A stretch of DNA of 64,000 nucleotides from Phyllobacterium zundukense (GCF_025452195.1 NZ_CP104972.1:62001-126000), one strand, 5' to 3'; counted from the stretch's first letter, positions 29,257-39,653 are shown. Notes: generated by a model not told the origin, from the letters alone. Translations and numbers: made by a program.

Positions 29257-29276
29257 CCGTTATTACATTATAACGG
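29257..29276. promoter_or_regulatory. Palindromic operator between iclR and SelA-like gene
   Basis: Perfect 7-bp arms CCGTTAT (29257-29263) and ATAACGG (29270-29276) flank TACATT. A second palindrome GGCATATATGCC overlaps at 29275-29286. Location in the 99-bp divergent space suggests autoregulation by the IclR protein and control of the SelA-like gene. Confidence 0.55.
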
Positions 29277-29318
29277 CATATATGCCAAGCAAACGGAATA
29301 CGCTTCGAGGAGAATACC

Positions 29319-30530
29319 ATGACCGACTCTCATATGCAGCCCGATATACGCCAGTCGCTGGGACTAAGACCCGTGATCAACGTTTCCGGGACGATGACAT
29401 CGCTGGGGGCGTCAATCGTGGTGCCGGAGGCGGTCGCGGCAATGAGTGCCATACTCCCGCAATTCGTGGAAATCAACGACCTGCATAAGCGAGCGAGCCC
29501 GGTGATCGCACGTTTGACGGGCGGCGATGCGGGCTTTGTCACCGCATCCTGTTCGGCCGCAATCAGTCTCGCCGTGGCGGCGACAATGACCGGAAGCGAT
29601 CTTGCTGCAATAGAGCGACTGCCGGACACCACCGGTCTGAAGGATGAAGTAATCATACAGACTGGCCATGTCGTCAGCTATGGCGCGCCGGTTGACCAAG
29701 GCATCAGGCTTGCGGGCGCGAAGGCGGTGCTTATCGGCCAGGCCACGTCCTGCTATCCGTACCATCTCGAGGGTGCCATCAACGAGCGTACGGCTGCCGC
29801 GGTCTTCGTGGTCTCGCATCACACAGTCCAGTATGGCCTGATCGCCCTGAAGAAGTTTGCCGAGCTTTGCCATGCGCGCGGTGTTCCGGTCATCGTCGAC
29901 GCCGCTTCCGAATACGATCTGAAAATCTTCCTAGCGGAAGGTGCCGACATCGCGCTCTATTCGTCGCACAAGTTTCTCGGCGGACCAACGGGTGGTATTG
30001 TTGCCGGGCGCAAGGATCTGGTTCGCAATGCGTTCCTACAGAATATGGGCATTGGCCGCGGCATGAAGCTGGGCAAGGAAAGCATCCTTGGCACTGTCGC
30101 AGCACTCGAAGCATGGGAGAAGCGCGACCATGCCGGTATCCGCGAAAAGGAAACCGGCTATCTCAACTTGTGGAAGCAGACGCTAGCGGGAAGGCCCGGT
30201 GTCACCGCCGAGATCGAACCGGATCCAACCCACAATCCGCTCGACCGCTTGCGGGTGACCGTCAACCCGCAAGAAGCGCATATCACAGCGTGGGACCTTG
30301 CCGATACGCTGGCGCGAGGGGCGCACCCGGTCATCGTTCGCGATCATGAAGCAGAGCACGGATTTTTCTATATGGATCCATGCAACCTGCATCCTGGCGA
30401 GGAGAAAATCGTGGCGAGCCGTCTCGACGAGGAGCTCAGCAAGGCACGAGCCTCGAATGAAATCATCTCAACCCCGTTTGAAGAACGTTACGCCCGTCGT
30501 ATCGCTGGCCTGATGCGCTGGCCAGATTGA
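29319..30530 (+). CDS. SelA-like PLP-dependent enzyme (D-glucosaminate-6-phosphate ammonia-lyase / DgaE family)
   Basis: This 403-residue fold-type I PLP enzyme has [21 protein letters not shown] at the N-terminus (cited in part: [10 protein letters not shown]), the cofactor Asp in [12 protein letters not shown] (Asp194) and the Schiff-base Lys in [10 protein letters not shown] (Lys218). Relatives include DgaE and other SelA-like lyases; they are not true selenocysteine synthases, and no selC or selB was seen. Together with the amidohydrolase and RidA it would remove the amino group from a deacylated amino acid or amino sugar acid by elimination. The precise substrate is not known. The ATG at 29319 follows AGGAG. 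Confidence 0.82.
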   Translation: MTDSHMQPDIRQSLGLRPVINVSGTMTSLGASIVVPEAVAAMSAILPQFVEINDLHKRASPVIARLTGGDAGFVTASCSAAISLAVAATMTGSDLAAIERLPDTTGLKDEVIIQTGHVVSYGAPVDQGIRLAGAKAVLIGQATSCYPYHLEGAINERTAAAVFVVSHHTVQYGLIALKKFAELCHARGVPVIVDAASEYDLKIFLAEGADIALYSSHKFLGGPTGGIVAGRKDLVRNAFLQNMGIGRGMKLGKESILGTVAALEAWEKRDHAGIREKETGYLNLWKQTLAGRPGVTAEIEPDPTHNPLDRLRVTVNPQEAHITAWDLADTLARGAHPVIVRDHEAEHGFFYMDPCNLHPGEEKIVASRLDEELSKARASNEIISTPFEERYARRIAGLMRWPD

Positions 30531-30544
30531 CCGGAGGATAGCTC

Positions 30545-32359
30545 ATGGAAACGCCCACCGCCCCCGTTCTGTCGGTTTCGAACCTGACCACATCCTTCTT
30601 GGCCGATGGTCAGTGGCGACCGGTGGTGCGCAACGTCTCCTTCGATGTTGCGCCCGGCGAGACCGTGGCGATTGTGGGCGAATCCGGGTCCGGCAAGAGC
30701 GTCACGTCGCTTTCTGTCATGCGGCTTCTGCAAAAGGACAAGAGCCGTATCGAGGGGAAAATTATGCTGGGAGGAAAGGACATTCTTGCCCTGCCGGAGA
30801 GCCAGATGCGCGGCATCCGCGGCAATGACGTCGCGATGATTTTCCAGGAACCAATGACCAGCCTCAATCCGCTGTTCACGGTGGGCCAACAGATCAGCGA
30901 GGCACTACTTTGCCATCACAACATCTCGCGTGCCGAGGCCAAGGCAGAAACCATCCGGCTTCTCGAAAAGGTGCGGATACCTGCCGCGAAATCGCGATTC
31001 AATGAATATCCACATCGCTTCTCGGGCGGGATGCGCCAGCGCGTGATGATCGCGATGGCTCTGGCGAGCAAACCAAAACTGCTTATCGCCGATGAACCAA
31101 CCACAGCTCTGGACGTGACCATTCAGGGCCAGATCCTCGATCTTATAAAATTGTTGCAGGACGAGGAGGGTGCCTCTGTTCTCTTTATCACCCACGATAT
31201 GGGCGTAGTGGCGGAGATCGCCGACCGGACCGTGGTCATGTATAATGGCGAGGCGGTCGAAACCGGCAAGACCGAGGATATCTTCGCGCGGCCGCAGCAT
31301 CCGTACACGCGTTCACTGCTGTCGGCAGTTCCGGTTCTGGGCTCGATGAAAGGCCGCGAGCGGCCTTTGCGATTTCCGGTGGTCGATCGCGCTACCGGCA
31401 CATCCGATACGCCGGTCGAAGCGGCCGATACGGTGCAGGCGGGCGTCCGGCCGCTTCTGGATGTGCGCAATCTTACGACGCGTTTCAACATCCATTCCGG
31501 CATGTTTGGCCAGCTTGAGGGACGGGTGCATGCCGTTGAAAATCTTTCCTTCACATTGCAGCCCGGCGAAACCCTTTCGCTCGTTGGCGAATCCGGCTGC
31601 GGAAAATCAACCACGGGACGCTCGATCATGCGCCTCGTTCCAGCGCAGGCCGGCGAAGTCCTGCTCAATGGCCAGGATGTGCTGACCATGGATCCGAAGC
31701 AGCTGCGGGATATGCGCCGGACCATGCAGATGATATTCCAGGACCCGTTCGCCAGTTTAAATCCGCGCATGACCGTGGGGGCGGCTATTGCAGAGCCCTA
31801 TCTCGAACACAAGCTTGGAACCCGTGCCGAAGCACGTGAGCGTGTGGCCGATCTGCTGGAGCGCGTGGGCCTAACCCCGGCAATGGCAAGTCGCTATCCG
31901 CATGAATTCTCCGGCGGCCAGCGTCAGCGTGTCTGCATTGCCCGCGCATTGGCGCTCGATCCGAAGATCATCGTTGCTGACGAATCCGTCTCTGCACTCG
32001 ACGTTTCGATAAAGGCGCAGGTCATCAACCTTCTGCTCGACCTGCAGGCTAGCCTGAACCTCGCCTATCTGTTCATCTCGCACGATATCGCCGTGGTTGA
32101 ACGGGTCAGCCACCGCATCGCGGTCATGTATCTTGGCGAAATCGTCGAAATCGGGCCCCGTGCGGCGATCTTCGAAAATCCGCAGCATCCCTATACGAGA
32201 AAGCTGATTTCTGCAGTACCCGTTCCAGATCCTTCACGGCGCGGTGTAAAGCGGCCTGTGTCCAATGACGAGATCAAAAGCCCCGTTCGGGCGCCGGATT
32301 TCGCAGTTCCGATCCGTCAATATGCCGAGGTTTCGTCGGGACATCTGGTTCAGCTCTAA
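30545..32359 (+). CDS. Peptide ABC transporter ATP-binding protein, fused DppD-DppF type
   Basis: This 604-residue protein has two complete oligopeptide-type ATPase domains: Walker A GESGSGKS (first) and GESGCGKS (second), signatures [14 protein letters not shown] and [14 protein letters not shown], Walker [13 protein letters not shown] and [12 protein letters not shown], and two [12 protein letters not shown] / [13 protein letters not shown]-terminal peptide-transporter motifs. It powers the two permeases encoded 4-6 kb upstream, from which it is split by the enzyme and regulator genes. Start has GGAGGA. Similar in design to GsiA. Confidence 0.92.
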   Translation: METPTAPVLSVSNLTTSFLADGQWRPVVRNVSFDVAPGETVAIVGESGSGKSVTSLSVMRLLQKDKSRIEGKIMLGGKDILALPESQMRGIRGNDVAMIFQEPMTSLNPLFTVGQQISEALLCHHNISRAEAKAETIRLLEKVRIPAAKSRFNEYPHRFSGGMRQRVMIAMALASKPKLLIADEPTTALDVTIQGQILDLIKLLQDEEGASVLFITHDMGVVAEIADRTVVMYNGEAVETGKTEDIFARPQHPYTRSLLSAVPVLGSMKGRERPLRFPVVDRATGTSDTPVEAADTVQAGVRPLLDVRNLTTRFNIHSGMFGQLEGRVHAVENLSFTLQPGETLSLVGESGCGKSTTGRSIMRLVPAQAGEVLLNGQDVLTMDPKQLRDMRRTMQMIFQDPFASLNPRMTVGAAIAEPYLEHKLGTRAEARERVADLLERVGLTPAMASRYPHEFSGGQRQRVCIARALALDPKIIVADESVSALDVSIKAQVINLLLDLQASLNLAYLFISHDIAVVERVSHRIAVMYLGEIVEIGPRAAIFENPQHPYTRKLISAVPVPDPSRRGVKRPVSNDEIKSPVRAPDFAVPIRQYAEVSSGHLVQL

Positions 32360-32441
32360 AGCCGGGGCTTGAGACATTGGCCTGATCGTGAGATGACACT
32401 GCGAGAGTTGCCCCATCATCAGGCGCAGAGCAGGAAAAGCC

Positions 32442-33638
32442 ATGTCCAAGCCTTTTATCGATCACCTGTCTTCCGAGCTCGAGGGGCTGAAACAGTCCGG
32501 GCTTTATAAGACCGAGCGCGTCATCACCTCCAAACAAGCCGGACAGATCGTTGTGGATTCGGGTGCAAAGGTGCTCAACTTCTGTGCCAACAATTACCTC
32601 GGGCTTGCTGACAACGAAGAACTTGCAGCAGCCGGCAAGGCAGCACTCGACCGCTACGGCTATGGCATGGCATCGGTACGCTTCATCTGCGGCACGCAGG
32701 AGGAACACAAGCAGCTTGAAGCCCGCATCTCCAGCTTCCTCGGTCTGGAAGACACGATCCTTTATTCCAGCTGTTTCGATGCCAATGGCGGTCTGTTCGA
32801 AACTCTGCTCGGCGAGGAAGACGCCATCATTTCCGATGCGCTCAACCACGCCTCGATCATCGACGGCGTACGCCTCTCCAAAGCCAAGCGCTTCCGTTAC
32901 GCCAACAATGACATGGCGGCGCTGGAAGAAGAATTGAAGAAAGCTGAAGGCAGTCGCTTCAAGATGATTGCGACCGACGGCGTGTTTTCGATGGATGGCA
33001 TCATCGCCAATCTGCAGGGTGTTTGCGACCTTGCCGAAAAATACGGTGCCATGGTCATGGTGGACGACAGCCATGCCGTGGGCTTTGTCGGAAAAAATGG
33101 TCGCGGCTCCGCCGAGCATTGCGGCGTCGAAGGCCGTGTCGATATCATTACCGGTACGCTGGGTAAGGCGCTGGGCGGGGCTTCGGGCGGCTATACATCC
33201 GGCAAGCGCGAAGTGGTCGACTGGCTGCGTCAGCGCTCCCGGCCCTATCTTTTTTCAAACACGCTGGCGCCTGTCATTGCGGCAGCATCGCTGAAAGTGT
33301 TCGATCTGATCGACCGGGGCGCGGACCTGCGCGCGCGCCTCAACGCCAATGCCGCGCATTTTCGCCGCGATATGACAAAGCTTGGCTTTAATCTGGCCGG
33401 CGCCGATCATCCCATCATTCCGGTGATGCTCGGCGACGCGACACTGGCGCAGGAAATGGCCTCGCGCATGCTGGACAAAGGCGTTTATGTCATCGGTTTC
33501 GCCTTTCCGGTGGTGCCGAAAGGCCAAGCTCGCATCCGCACGCAAATGTCGGCCGCCCACACCACGGAAGATGTCACTCGCGTGATCGAGATTTTTGCTG
33601 AAGTCGGGCGTGATCTCGGCATCATCGGAGCTAAATAG
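32442..33638 (+). CDS. kbl: 2-amino-3-ketobutyrate CoA ligase (glycine C-acetyltransferase)
   Basis: This 398-residue alpha-oxoamine synthase is PLP dependent. Landmarks: [59 protein letters not shown] and the Schiff-base Lys in [13 protein letters not shown]. It splits 2-amino-3-ketobutyrate with CoA to glycine and acetyl-CoA. The ATG at 32442 follows GAGCAGGA. It forms a two-gene operon with tdh, whose start lies one base after the kbl stop. Confidence 0.95.
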   Translation: MSKPFIDHLSSELEGLKQSGLYKTERVITSKQAGQIVVDSGAKVLNFCANNYLGLADNEELAAAGKAALDRYGYGMASVRFICGTQEEHKQLEARISSFLGLEDTILYSSCFDANGGLFETLLGEEDAIISDALNHASIIDGVRLSKAKRFRYANNDMAALEEELKKAEGSRFKMIATDGVFSMDGIIANLQGVCDLAEKYGAMVMVDDSHAVGFVGKNGRGSAEHCGVEGRVDIITGTLGKALGGASGGYTSGKREVVDWLRQRSRPYLFSNTLAPVIAAASLKVFDLIDRGADLRARLNANAAHFRRDMTKLGFNLAGADHPIIPVMLGDATLAQEMASRMLDKGVYVIGFAFPVVPKGQARIRTQMSAAHTTEDVTRVIEIFAEVGRDLGIIGAK

Positions 33639-33639
33639 T

Positions 33640-34674
33640 ATGTCGAACATGATGAAGGCACTGGTCAAGGCGAAGGCGGAACCCGGGATCTGGATGGAGC
33701 GCGTTCCGGTCCCGGAGCCTGGTGCTAACGACGTGCTGATCCGGGTCAAAAAGTCTGCCATTTGCGGCACTGACGTGCATATCTACAACTGGGACAAGTG
33801 GGCTGAAGCCACGATCCCGGTGCCGATGGTCGTGGGTCATGAGTTCAGTGGAGAGATTGCTGAAATCGGTTCGGCCGTGACCAAATACAAGGTCGGGCAG
33901 CGTGTCTCCGGCGAGGGCCATATCGTCTGTGGCATTTGCCGCAATTGCCGCGCAGGCAGGGGCCATCTTTGCCGTAACACGCTCGGCGTCGGCGTACACC
34001 GGCCGGGTTCCTTCGGCGAATATGTCTGCATTCCGGAAGACAATGTCGTGCCGATCCCCGACGATATTTCCGATGAAATCGCTGCGATCTTCGATCCCTT
34101 TGGCAACGCCGTGCATACGGCTTTGAGCTTCGATCTGGTTGGTGAAGATGTGCTGGTTACCGGCGCAGGCCCCATCGGCATCATGGGCGCCCTGGTTGCC
34201 AAGCGGTCAGGAGCCCGCAAGGTCGTCATCACCGATATCAATCCTGCGCGCCTGGCGCTCGCCCGCAAACTCGGGATAGATCATGTGGTCGATGCATCGA
34301 CGCAAAATCTCGCCGACGTGATGAAGGACATCGGCATGACCGAGGGCTTTGATGTCGGGCTGGAAATGTCCGGCGCGGCACCGGCTTTTCGCGACATGAT
34401 CGACAAGATGAACAATGGTGGCAAGATCGCCATTCTCGGCATTGCGCCGACAGGTTTCGAGATCGACTGGAACAAGGTGATCTTCAAGATGCTCAATCTC
34501 AAAGGTATCTATGGCCGCGAAATGTTCGAGACCTGGTACAAGATGATTGCCTTCGTGCAAGGAGGTCTCGATCTGTCGCCCATTATCACGCACAGGCTGC
34601 CGATCGATGATTTCCAGTCTGGCTTCGATGCGATGCGGTCTGGCAGTTCAGGCAAGGTGGTTTTGAGCTGGTAA
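33640..34674 (+). CDS. tdh: L-threonine 3-dehydrogenase
   Basis: This 344-residue zinc-dependent medium-chain dehydrogenase has catalytic zinc ligands in [11 protein letters not shown] and GHEFSGEI, the structural zinc cluster [15 protein letters not shown], and the NAD loop [12 protein letters not shown]. It oxidises L-threonine to 2-amino-3-ketobutyrate, the substrate of Kbl. The ATG at 33640 has GGAG at 33627-33630 inside kbl. An upstream frame opening at 33595 overlaps kbl and is rejected. Normal length. Confidence 0.95.
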   Translation: MSNMMKALVKAKAEPGIWMERVPVPEPGANDVLIRVKKSAICGTDVHIYNWDKWAEATIPVPMVVGHEFSGEIAEIGSAVTKYKVGQRVSGEGHIVCGICRNCRAGRGHLCRNTLGVGVHRPGSFGEYVCIPEDNVVPIPDDISDEIAAIFDPFGNAVHTALSFDLVGEDVLVTGAGPIGIMGALVAKRSGARKVVITDINPARLALARKLGIDHVVDASTQNLADVMKDIGMTEGFDVGLEMSGAAPAFRDMIDKMNNGGKIAILGIAPTGFEIDWNKVIFKMLNLKGIYGREMFETWYKMIAFVQGGLDLSPIITHRLPIDDFQSGFDAMRSGSSGKVVLSW

Positions 34675-35274
34675 GTAAGCGCGTCGTTCCGACAGGACGA
34701 TGTTTCGGTGAAGTAGCCAACCCTGACCGAAAGGATCTTGAAGAGCCAACAATTCGGGTTTAACAAGCGGGGGCGGCGTGACGATACCCGGCGGCGAGGC
34801 GAGGGGCAGGTTGTTTTGGTCCTGGCAGCCCCCGGACAGCGCCGTCCCTCGTCAAATACACTGGCCCGGACAATGATCCGACCCACGCGCATCTTCAGCA
34901 ACTGAAAGATAACGTCGAAAATTTACGTCATAGACGGGATTTCGTGCGCGCTTCGCGCCGCGGGGCCAGCGATGATGCTTGCTTTCTCCGGGAAAAAAGG
35001 GCGCTCCCCTCGAACGGGTCGAGCGTCCTTTTTGTAGCCCTATTCATTCGGGTCCTCAATTTCTTTGAACGCGCAGACGGTTTTCTAAAATGCAGGCGAC
35101 CCAGGCGCTCTGCACTGGGGTGAGGTTGATATTACTGTTTTTAAGAAAGAGTAACATCAACTCATCTGATAGGAATTATCGGAATCGACACCGGAATGCC
35201 GCCACGTTGACAATTAAAAAAAACGTGTTGTTACTTTTTTTATAAAATAGGTACAACCTCCTCTGAGGACACCC
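34675..35274. other. 600-bp intergenic region after tdh
   Basis: No gene is supported here. It contains a probable terminator (34993-35035), then a change to A+T-rich sequence from about 35100, with a likely promoter area (TATAAAAT near 35241) leading into the next gene. The shift in base composition marks the boundary between the metabolic region and the accessory region. Confidence 0.5.
34993..35035 (+). terminator. Rho-independent terminator downstream of kbl-tdh
   Basis: Arms AAAAAAGGGCGCTC (from 34993) and GAGCGTCCTTTTT (35021-35033), with one mismatch, form a hairpin followed by a T-run. The A-run before the stem lets it work in both directions. It lies about 320 bp after tdh. Confidence 0.7.
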
Positions 35275-36388
35275 GTGAGGCAGTTTAGTTCCATCGAGCA
35301 GCTAATGTTTTCTGATCTCCTGCAGAAATGCCTGGACGCAGAATTCGACGATACGTATCCCGAAAATGGATCGTTCTTGCTCCAAACTTCGGCGCGGCCG
35401 ACAATATTGGTATTACAAGGGATTTTCCGCAGACCCTCAGGGAGGAGCAGGAAAGCAATATCTCAAATATGTGGGTCCAAAAGGCAATGAGGAGTTGGAC
35501 AAACGTGTTCAACGTTTTGAGCGGGTAAAATCGGGATACCGGGAACGCAGGCAGCTCGCTACAAAACTCAGGCAAGCAGGGATGCCATCGCCCATCGCAA
35601 TTGAAGGCCAAGTTGTTCAAGCGTTGTCGAAGGCGGGAATGTTTAGGCTTCGTTCGGTGTTGGTTGGTTCCGTGGCGTTCCAAACTTATGGAGGCCTTCT
35701 CGGAATCCGGTTGCCCGACCTTTCAATGCGCACAGATGACATTGATGTTGCCCAGTATTTCAGCATCTCCCAGCAAATCGACGACAAAATCGAAGACCTG
35801 CAGCAAGCGCTGAACTCGGTCGATGAAAGTTTCTCGCCCGTTTGCCATCCTAATGAACCCAAACTGGTTGCAAGTTTTAGAAACAAGACAGGCTTTAAGG
35901 TAGAGGTTTTGACGCCTAATCGAGGGGCCGAGGAATATGAGTATCAATGTGCTGAAATGCCCGCGTTAGGCCCCAACATTGGAGCCCAAGTTCTACGATT
36001 TCTCGATTATCTGATCCACGAACCGGTGTCATCGCTCATCCTGTACGACGCCGGGATTGTCGTGACCGTCCCAGCTCCTGAACGGTATGCCATTCACAAG
36101 CTTCTGGTCGCAATCTCGCGGCCTAATACAGAAACGACGAAGATAGCCAAGGATCGCAGGCAAGCCTCCGATCTAATCGAGGCTTTCCAGGAAATAGGCC
36201 GATTACATGATGTTGGGTTGGCCTGGATGGATGCTTGGCAACGCGGCAATGCCTGGAAAAGACGTCTTCGAGACTCGGCCCTGCGTTTAGAACAAGCCAG
36301 TAGGGAAATGCTGAAATCAGCAATCATCGAGGCCTGTCGAGTGGATCAAAAATCTCCGGATAACTACCTATTCGACAAAACAGCTTAG
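35275..36388 (+). pseudogene. GSU2403-family nucleotidyltransferase-fold protein, frameshifted
   Basis: From the GTG at 35275 (ribosome site GAGGA) the frame reads RQFSSIEQLMFSDLLQKCLDAEF...GSFLLQ, the usual N-terminus of this family. It then leaves the pattern and stops at 35490. From about 35385 the next frame reads RRGRQYWYYKGFSADPQGG, the nucleotidyltransferase core GSVAFQTYGGLLGIRLP and the metal motif MRTDDIDVAQ, and the rest to 36388. Removing one A from the AAA at about 35382-35384 restores one 370-aa protein. The function of the family is not established. The gene stands alone beside insertion sequences and has lower G+C than the catabolic genes, suggesting transfer. Confidence 0.8.
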
Positions 36389-36472
36389 ACTCCTAGCACC
36401 AGCACGGCCATGCGTGCTTCCCTTCTCCCAAAATATGCCATGTTCCATAATAGTTATTATGCGATCTTCTCA

Positions 36473-38046
36473 TGTAGCCGCAAAGTTAAAATGTCCTGTT
36501 TCTGCAAAGTAGAAATGTCCGTGTGTCACCTTCTCGTTCATCGCAACGAGATATGGGATTCAGATTTTGGGATGGATTTTAATGAGCGAACGCGAACTGC
36601 ATCGTATCGAGGTTTTATCGGAGGTTGTTGAAGGGCGCCGCGCGCTCGCGTCGGCCGCAATTGTGCTGTCGCTGAGTGTTCGCCAAGTGCAAAGGATCGT
36701 GCGGACATTCTGTCTCGAAGGCGCGCCGGCACTGCGTCATCAGAGCCGCGGCCGCCGGTCGAACAACCGGATCAACGATGGTGTGCGGGATCTGGCGCTG
36801 CAGCTGATCCGCGAGCGCTACGCTGACTTTGGTCCGACGCTGGCGGCCGAGAAGCTGGCCGAGCACGGCTTTTCGGTTTCGCGCGAGACGTTGCGCAAAT
36901 GGATGGCTGATGCCGGCATCTGGCTGTCGCGCAAACAGCGCCGGACGTTTCGTCAGCCGCGGTTGAGGCGTGAGTGTTATGGCGAGCTGATCCAGATCGA
37001 CGGCAGCGATCATCACTGGTTTGAAGATCGTGGCGATCGGTGCACGCTGCTGGTGTTCATCGATGATGCGACCGGCAAGCTGATGCAGCTTTTGTTTGTG
37101 CGCTCGGAAAGCGCCTTCACCTATTTCGACGCTTTGGAGCTCTACCTTAAGGTCCATGGCCGTCCAGTTGCGTTCTACTCCGACAAGCATTCGGTGTTCC
37201 GTGTGGCGAAGAAGGATGCCATGAACGGCCAGGGCATGACGCAGTTCGGCCGGGCGCTGGCGGAGCTGAGCATCGAGATTCTGTGCGCAAATTCGAGCCA
37301 GGCGAAAGGTCGTGTCGAGCGGGTCAACCGCACCTTGCAGGACCGTTTGGTCAAGGAACTGCGGCTGGCCGGGATCGACGATATGGCGGCTGGCAACGCC
37401 TTCCTGCCCAGCTTTATGGAGCGGTTCAACGAACAATTCGCTGTTACTGCGATCCGCCCGGAGAATTTGCACCGGCCGCTCAATGTCGTCCCGGACCGTT
37501 TGCGGGAGATTCTGTGCAAGCGGGAACAACGCTACGTTGGTGAGCAACTGACGTTTTCCTATGAGCGCAAGCGCATCATGCTGGAGGAGAATGAGATTAC
37601 CCGTGGTCTGGTTGGCAAATATATCGACACCTATGCCTTTGCGGACGGGCGCCTGGAGATGCGCTGGAAAGGGATCGCCCTTCCCTACAAAATGTTCGAT
37701 ATGGACCAACGTGTGACCCACGCAGCTGTGACCGAGAACAAAAGACTGGGCGATGTGCTGTCGATGATCAAGGCGCAGCAGGATCCGTTGCCTGCGCCGA
37801 AGGTGAAGACCAACAGCGAGGTCATCGCCTATCAAAAACGTGAGCGCAAACCCTCACGGAAGAACGACTGGGTCGAGGAACGAAGGACACGCAGACTACT
37901 GGACAAGGCCGCTGGGGCCCCGCTGGATGTCACCGGTCCGGGCTGCGATATTGAGGTCTCCGCCCTGCCCGGCGACGCGCCTCGGCGTCTGTCGGGATGA
38001 CATTTCTACTTTGCAGAATCGGCGACATTTCTAATTGGCTGCCACA
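36473..38046 (+). mobile_element. Insertion sequence, ISNCY-type, full copy (about 1574 bp)
   Basis: The left end begins TGTAGCCGCAAAGTT and the right end finishes CTAATTGGCTGCCACA. The inner parts of the two ends match as inverted repeats over TTCTGCAAAGTAGAAATGTC, with a looser outer match (TGTAGCC / TGTGGCA). It holds a single transposase gene. Left flank ...TCTCA and right flank TCTGA are similar but not identical, so a target duplication is uncertain. A second, deleted copy follows after 5 bp. Confidence 0.85.
36582..38000 (+). CDS. Transposase, DDE type, ISNCY family
   Basis: The 472-residue protein has an N-terminal helix-turn-helix (ASAAIVLSLSVRQVQRIVRTF), a rve integrase-like core with acidic residues in LIQIDGSDHHWF, FYSDKHSVFR and the Glu of KGRVERVNRTLQDRLVKELR, and a basic C-terminus. 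It catalyses movement of the element. The ATG at 36582 has GGGATGG upstream; a frame opening at 36567 is a little longer. The frame looks intact, so the element may be active. Confidence 0.88.
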   Translation: MSERELHRIEVLSEVVEGRRALASAAIVLSLSVRQVQRIVRTFCLEGAPALRHQSRGRRSNNRINDGVRDLALQLIRERYADFGPTLAAEKLAEHGFSVSRETLRKWMADAGIWLSRKQRRTFRQPRLRRECYGELIQIDGSDHHWFEDRGDRCTLLVFIDDATGKLMQLLFVRSESAFTYFDALELYLKVHGRPVAFYSDKHSVFRVAKKDAMNGQGMTQFGRALAELSIEILCANSSQAKGRVERVNRTLQDRLVKELRLAGIDDMAAGNAFLPSFMERFNEQFAVTAIRPENLHRPLNVVPDRLREILCKREQRYVGEQLTFSYERKRIMLEENEITRGLVGKYIDTYAFADGRLEMRWKGIALPYKMFDMDQRVTHAAVTENKRLGDVLSMIKAQQDPLPAPKVKTNSEVIAYQKRERKPSRKNDWVEERRTRRLLDKAAGAPLDVTGPGCDIEVSALPGDAPRRLSG

Positions 38047-38051
38047 TCTGA

Positions 38052-39079
38052 TGTAGCCGCAAAGTTAAAATGTCCTGTTTCTGCAAAGTAGAAATGTCCG
38101 TGTGTCACCTTCTCGTTCATCGCAACGTTTGTGCGCTCGGAAAGCGCCTTCACCTATTTCGACGCTTTGGAGCTCTACCTTAAGGTCCATGGCCGTCCAG
38201 TTGCGTTCTACTCCGACAAGCATTCGGTGTTCCGTGTGGCGAAGAAGGATGCCATGAACGGCCAGGGCATGACGCAGTTCGGCCGGGCGCTGGCGGAGCT
38301 GAGCATCGAGATTCTGTGCGCAAATTCGAGCCAGGCGAAAGGTCGTGTCGAGCGGGTCAACCGCACCTTGCAGGACCGTTTGGTCAAGGAACTGCGGCTG
38401 GCCGGGATCGACGATATGGCGGCTGGCAACGCCTTCCTGCCCAGCTTTATGGAGCGGTTCAACGAACAATTCGCTGTTACTGCGATCCGCCCGGAGAATT
38501 TGCACCGGCCGCTCAATGTCGTCCCGGACCGTTTGCGGGAGATTCTGTGCAAGCGGGAACAACGCTACGTTGGTGAGCAACTGACGTTTTCCTATGAGCG
38601 CAAGCGCATCATGCTGGAGGAGAATGAGATTACCCGTGGTCTGGTTGGCAAATATATCGACACCTATGCCTTTGCGGACGGGCGCCTGGAGATGCGCTGG
38701 AAAGGGATCGCCCTTCCCTACAAAATGTTCGATATGGACCAACGTGTGACCCACGCAGCTGTGACCGAGAACAAAAGACTGGGCGATGTGCTGTCGATGA
38801 TCAAGGCGCAGCAGGATCCGTTGCCTGCGCCGAAGGTGAAGACCAACAGCGAGGTCATCGCCTATCAAAAACGTGAGCGCAAACCCTCACGGAAGAACGA
38901 CTGGGTCGAGGAACGAAGGACACGCAGACTACTGGACAAGGCCGCTGGGGCCCCGCTGGATGTCACCGGTCCGGGCTGCGATATTGAGGTCTCCGCCCTG
39001 CCCGGCGACGCGCCTCGGCGTCTGTCGGGATGACATTTCTACTTTGTAGAATCGGCGACATTTCTAATTGGCTGCCACA
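38052..39079 (+). mobile_element. Insertion sequence, second copy with 546-bp internal deletion (about 1028 bp)
   Basis: The same left end (38052) and right end (39079) as the full copy are kept. The sequence is essentially identical except for the loss of 546 bp: CGCAACG joins directly to TTTGTGCGCTCGG near 38127, where in the full copy these are at about 36548 and 37095. One further difference is seen at the right end (CTTTGCAGA versus CTTTGTAGA). Both ends are intact, so it could be mobilised by the neighbour's transposase. Confidence 0.88.
38131..39033 (+). pseudogene. Truncated transposase of the deleted IS copy
   Basis: This 300-residue remnant is identical to residues 173-472 of the full transposase but lacks the helix-turn-helix and the first acidic residue. 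It starts in the middle of the catalytic core (RSESAFTYFDALELY), so it cannot be an active transposase. If expressed it might act as a dominant-negative partner. Confidence 0.85.
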
Positions 39080-39153
39080 TTGGATTGTAGCCGGGCACAT
39101 TCTATTTTCAATTGCGACACGTACAAAACCCTCTTTATTTTCAGGAGGATGGA

Positions 39154-39342
39154 ATGCCCCGCAGTTTCACGCAATTGACGATGGATGAACGGCGTATCGT
39201 TTCGCAGATGCTGCAGGCCAAGGCACGCTTGGCCCAGTGTTCAGAGAGCAGCTTGTTGAAATTGTATCGCTGCCGGAATAGCCTGCCCCACTCCGCCGTT
39301 GCATTTGAAATAGAACCCACAAACGGGAGGGTTCAAGGATGA
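39154..39342 (+). pseudogene. IS30-family transposase, N-terminal fragment
   Basis: The first residues PRSFTQLTMDERRIVSQMLQAKA match the start of rhizobial IS30-type transposases. After that the reading frame (ARLAQCSESS...) no longer fits and ends at 39342. Upstream, TGTAGCCGGGCACATT (39086-39101) resembles an IS left end and a good ribosome site (AGGAGG) remains. It is a truncated leftover. Confidence 0.6.
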
Positions 39343-39532
39343 AGCGCGACTTGCAATAGATAACAATGGCTTATCACATGCAAGGACTCGTGTTTCTTTC
39401 GTCCCATTACTTGCCGACAGGCGCTCCACCCACCGTCCAGTAAAGGCCTAGGATTGTGCTTCGGCGTCCGAGCGACGGCCAACGGTTTGTCCTCATTCGC
39501 TTCACATAGAGAAAACGGCTCCATAATCCGAC

Positions 39533-39554
39533 GTGGTATACACACGTATACCAC
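39533..39554. promoter_or_regulatory. TATAC-N4-GTATA box A
   Basis: Perfect inverted repeat GTGGTATAC (39533-39541) / GTATACCAC (39546-39554) with 4-base spacer ACAC. This is the longest of five boxes with core TATAC-N4-GTATA. It lies about 65 bp before a strong ribosome site and 164 bp before the PF03640 gene, in very A+T-rich promoter-like sequence. Confidence 0.75.
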
Positions 39555-39617
39555 TAATATACCTTGTGCTGATTTATTATTAATATTGCAGTATATTATA
39601 ACATAGGAGGATTATCC

Positions 39618-39653
39618 GTGTACAATGCGGCGATCTATTCTACAAACCCATAA
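39618..39653 (+). CDS. Possible 11-residue leader peptide
   Basis: A GTG at 39618 lies 7 bp after AGGAGG (39605-39610), the best ribosome site in this region. It opens a frame of 11 codons (reading YNAAIYSTNP after the start) before TAA at 39651. The real downstream gene starts 65 bp later with its own weaker site. It may be a leader peptide or a chance frame; no attenuator structure was worked out. Confidence 0.3.
   Translation: MYNAAIYSTNP

Noticed and set aside
29319..30530. Selenocysteine synthase (SelA) as the product
   Set aside because: The SelA-like fold is widespread in ammonia-lyases such as DgaE; no selB, selC or selenoprotein was seen and the context is catabolic.
34675..35274. 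Possible tRNA or attachment site at the border of the accessory region
   Set aside because: No cloverleaf or tRNA 3' end and no direct repeat pair could be found by eye.
36446..36461. Perfect inverted repeat CATAAT-AGTT-ATTATG after the nucleotidyltransferase
   Set aside because: Same spacing as the TATAC boxes but a different core, and no gene start nearby except an IS; probably chance in A+T-rich DNA.
36615..37835. Open frame of 406 codons antisense to the transposase, repeated in the second IS copy
   Set aside because: Shadow of the transposase; it is duplicated only because the IS is duplicated.
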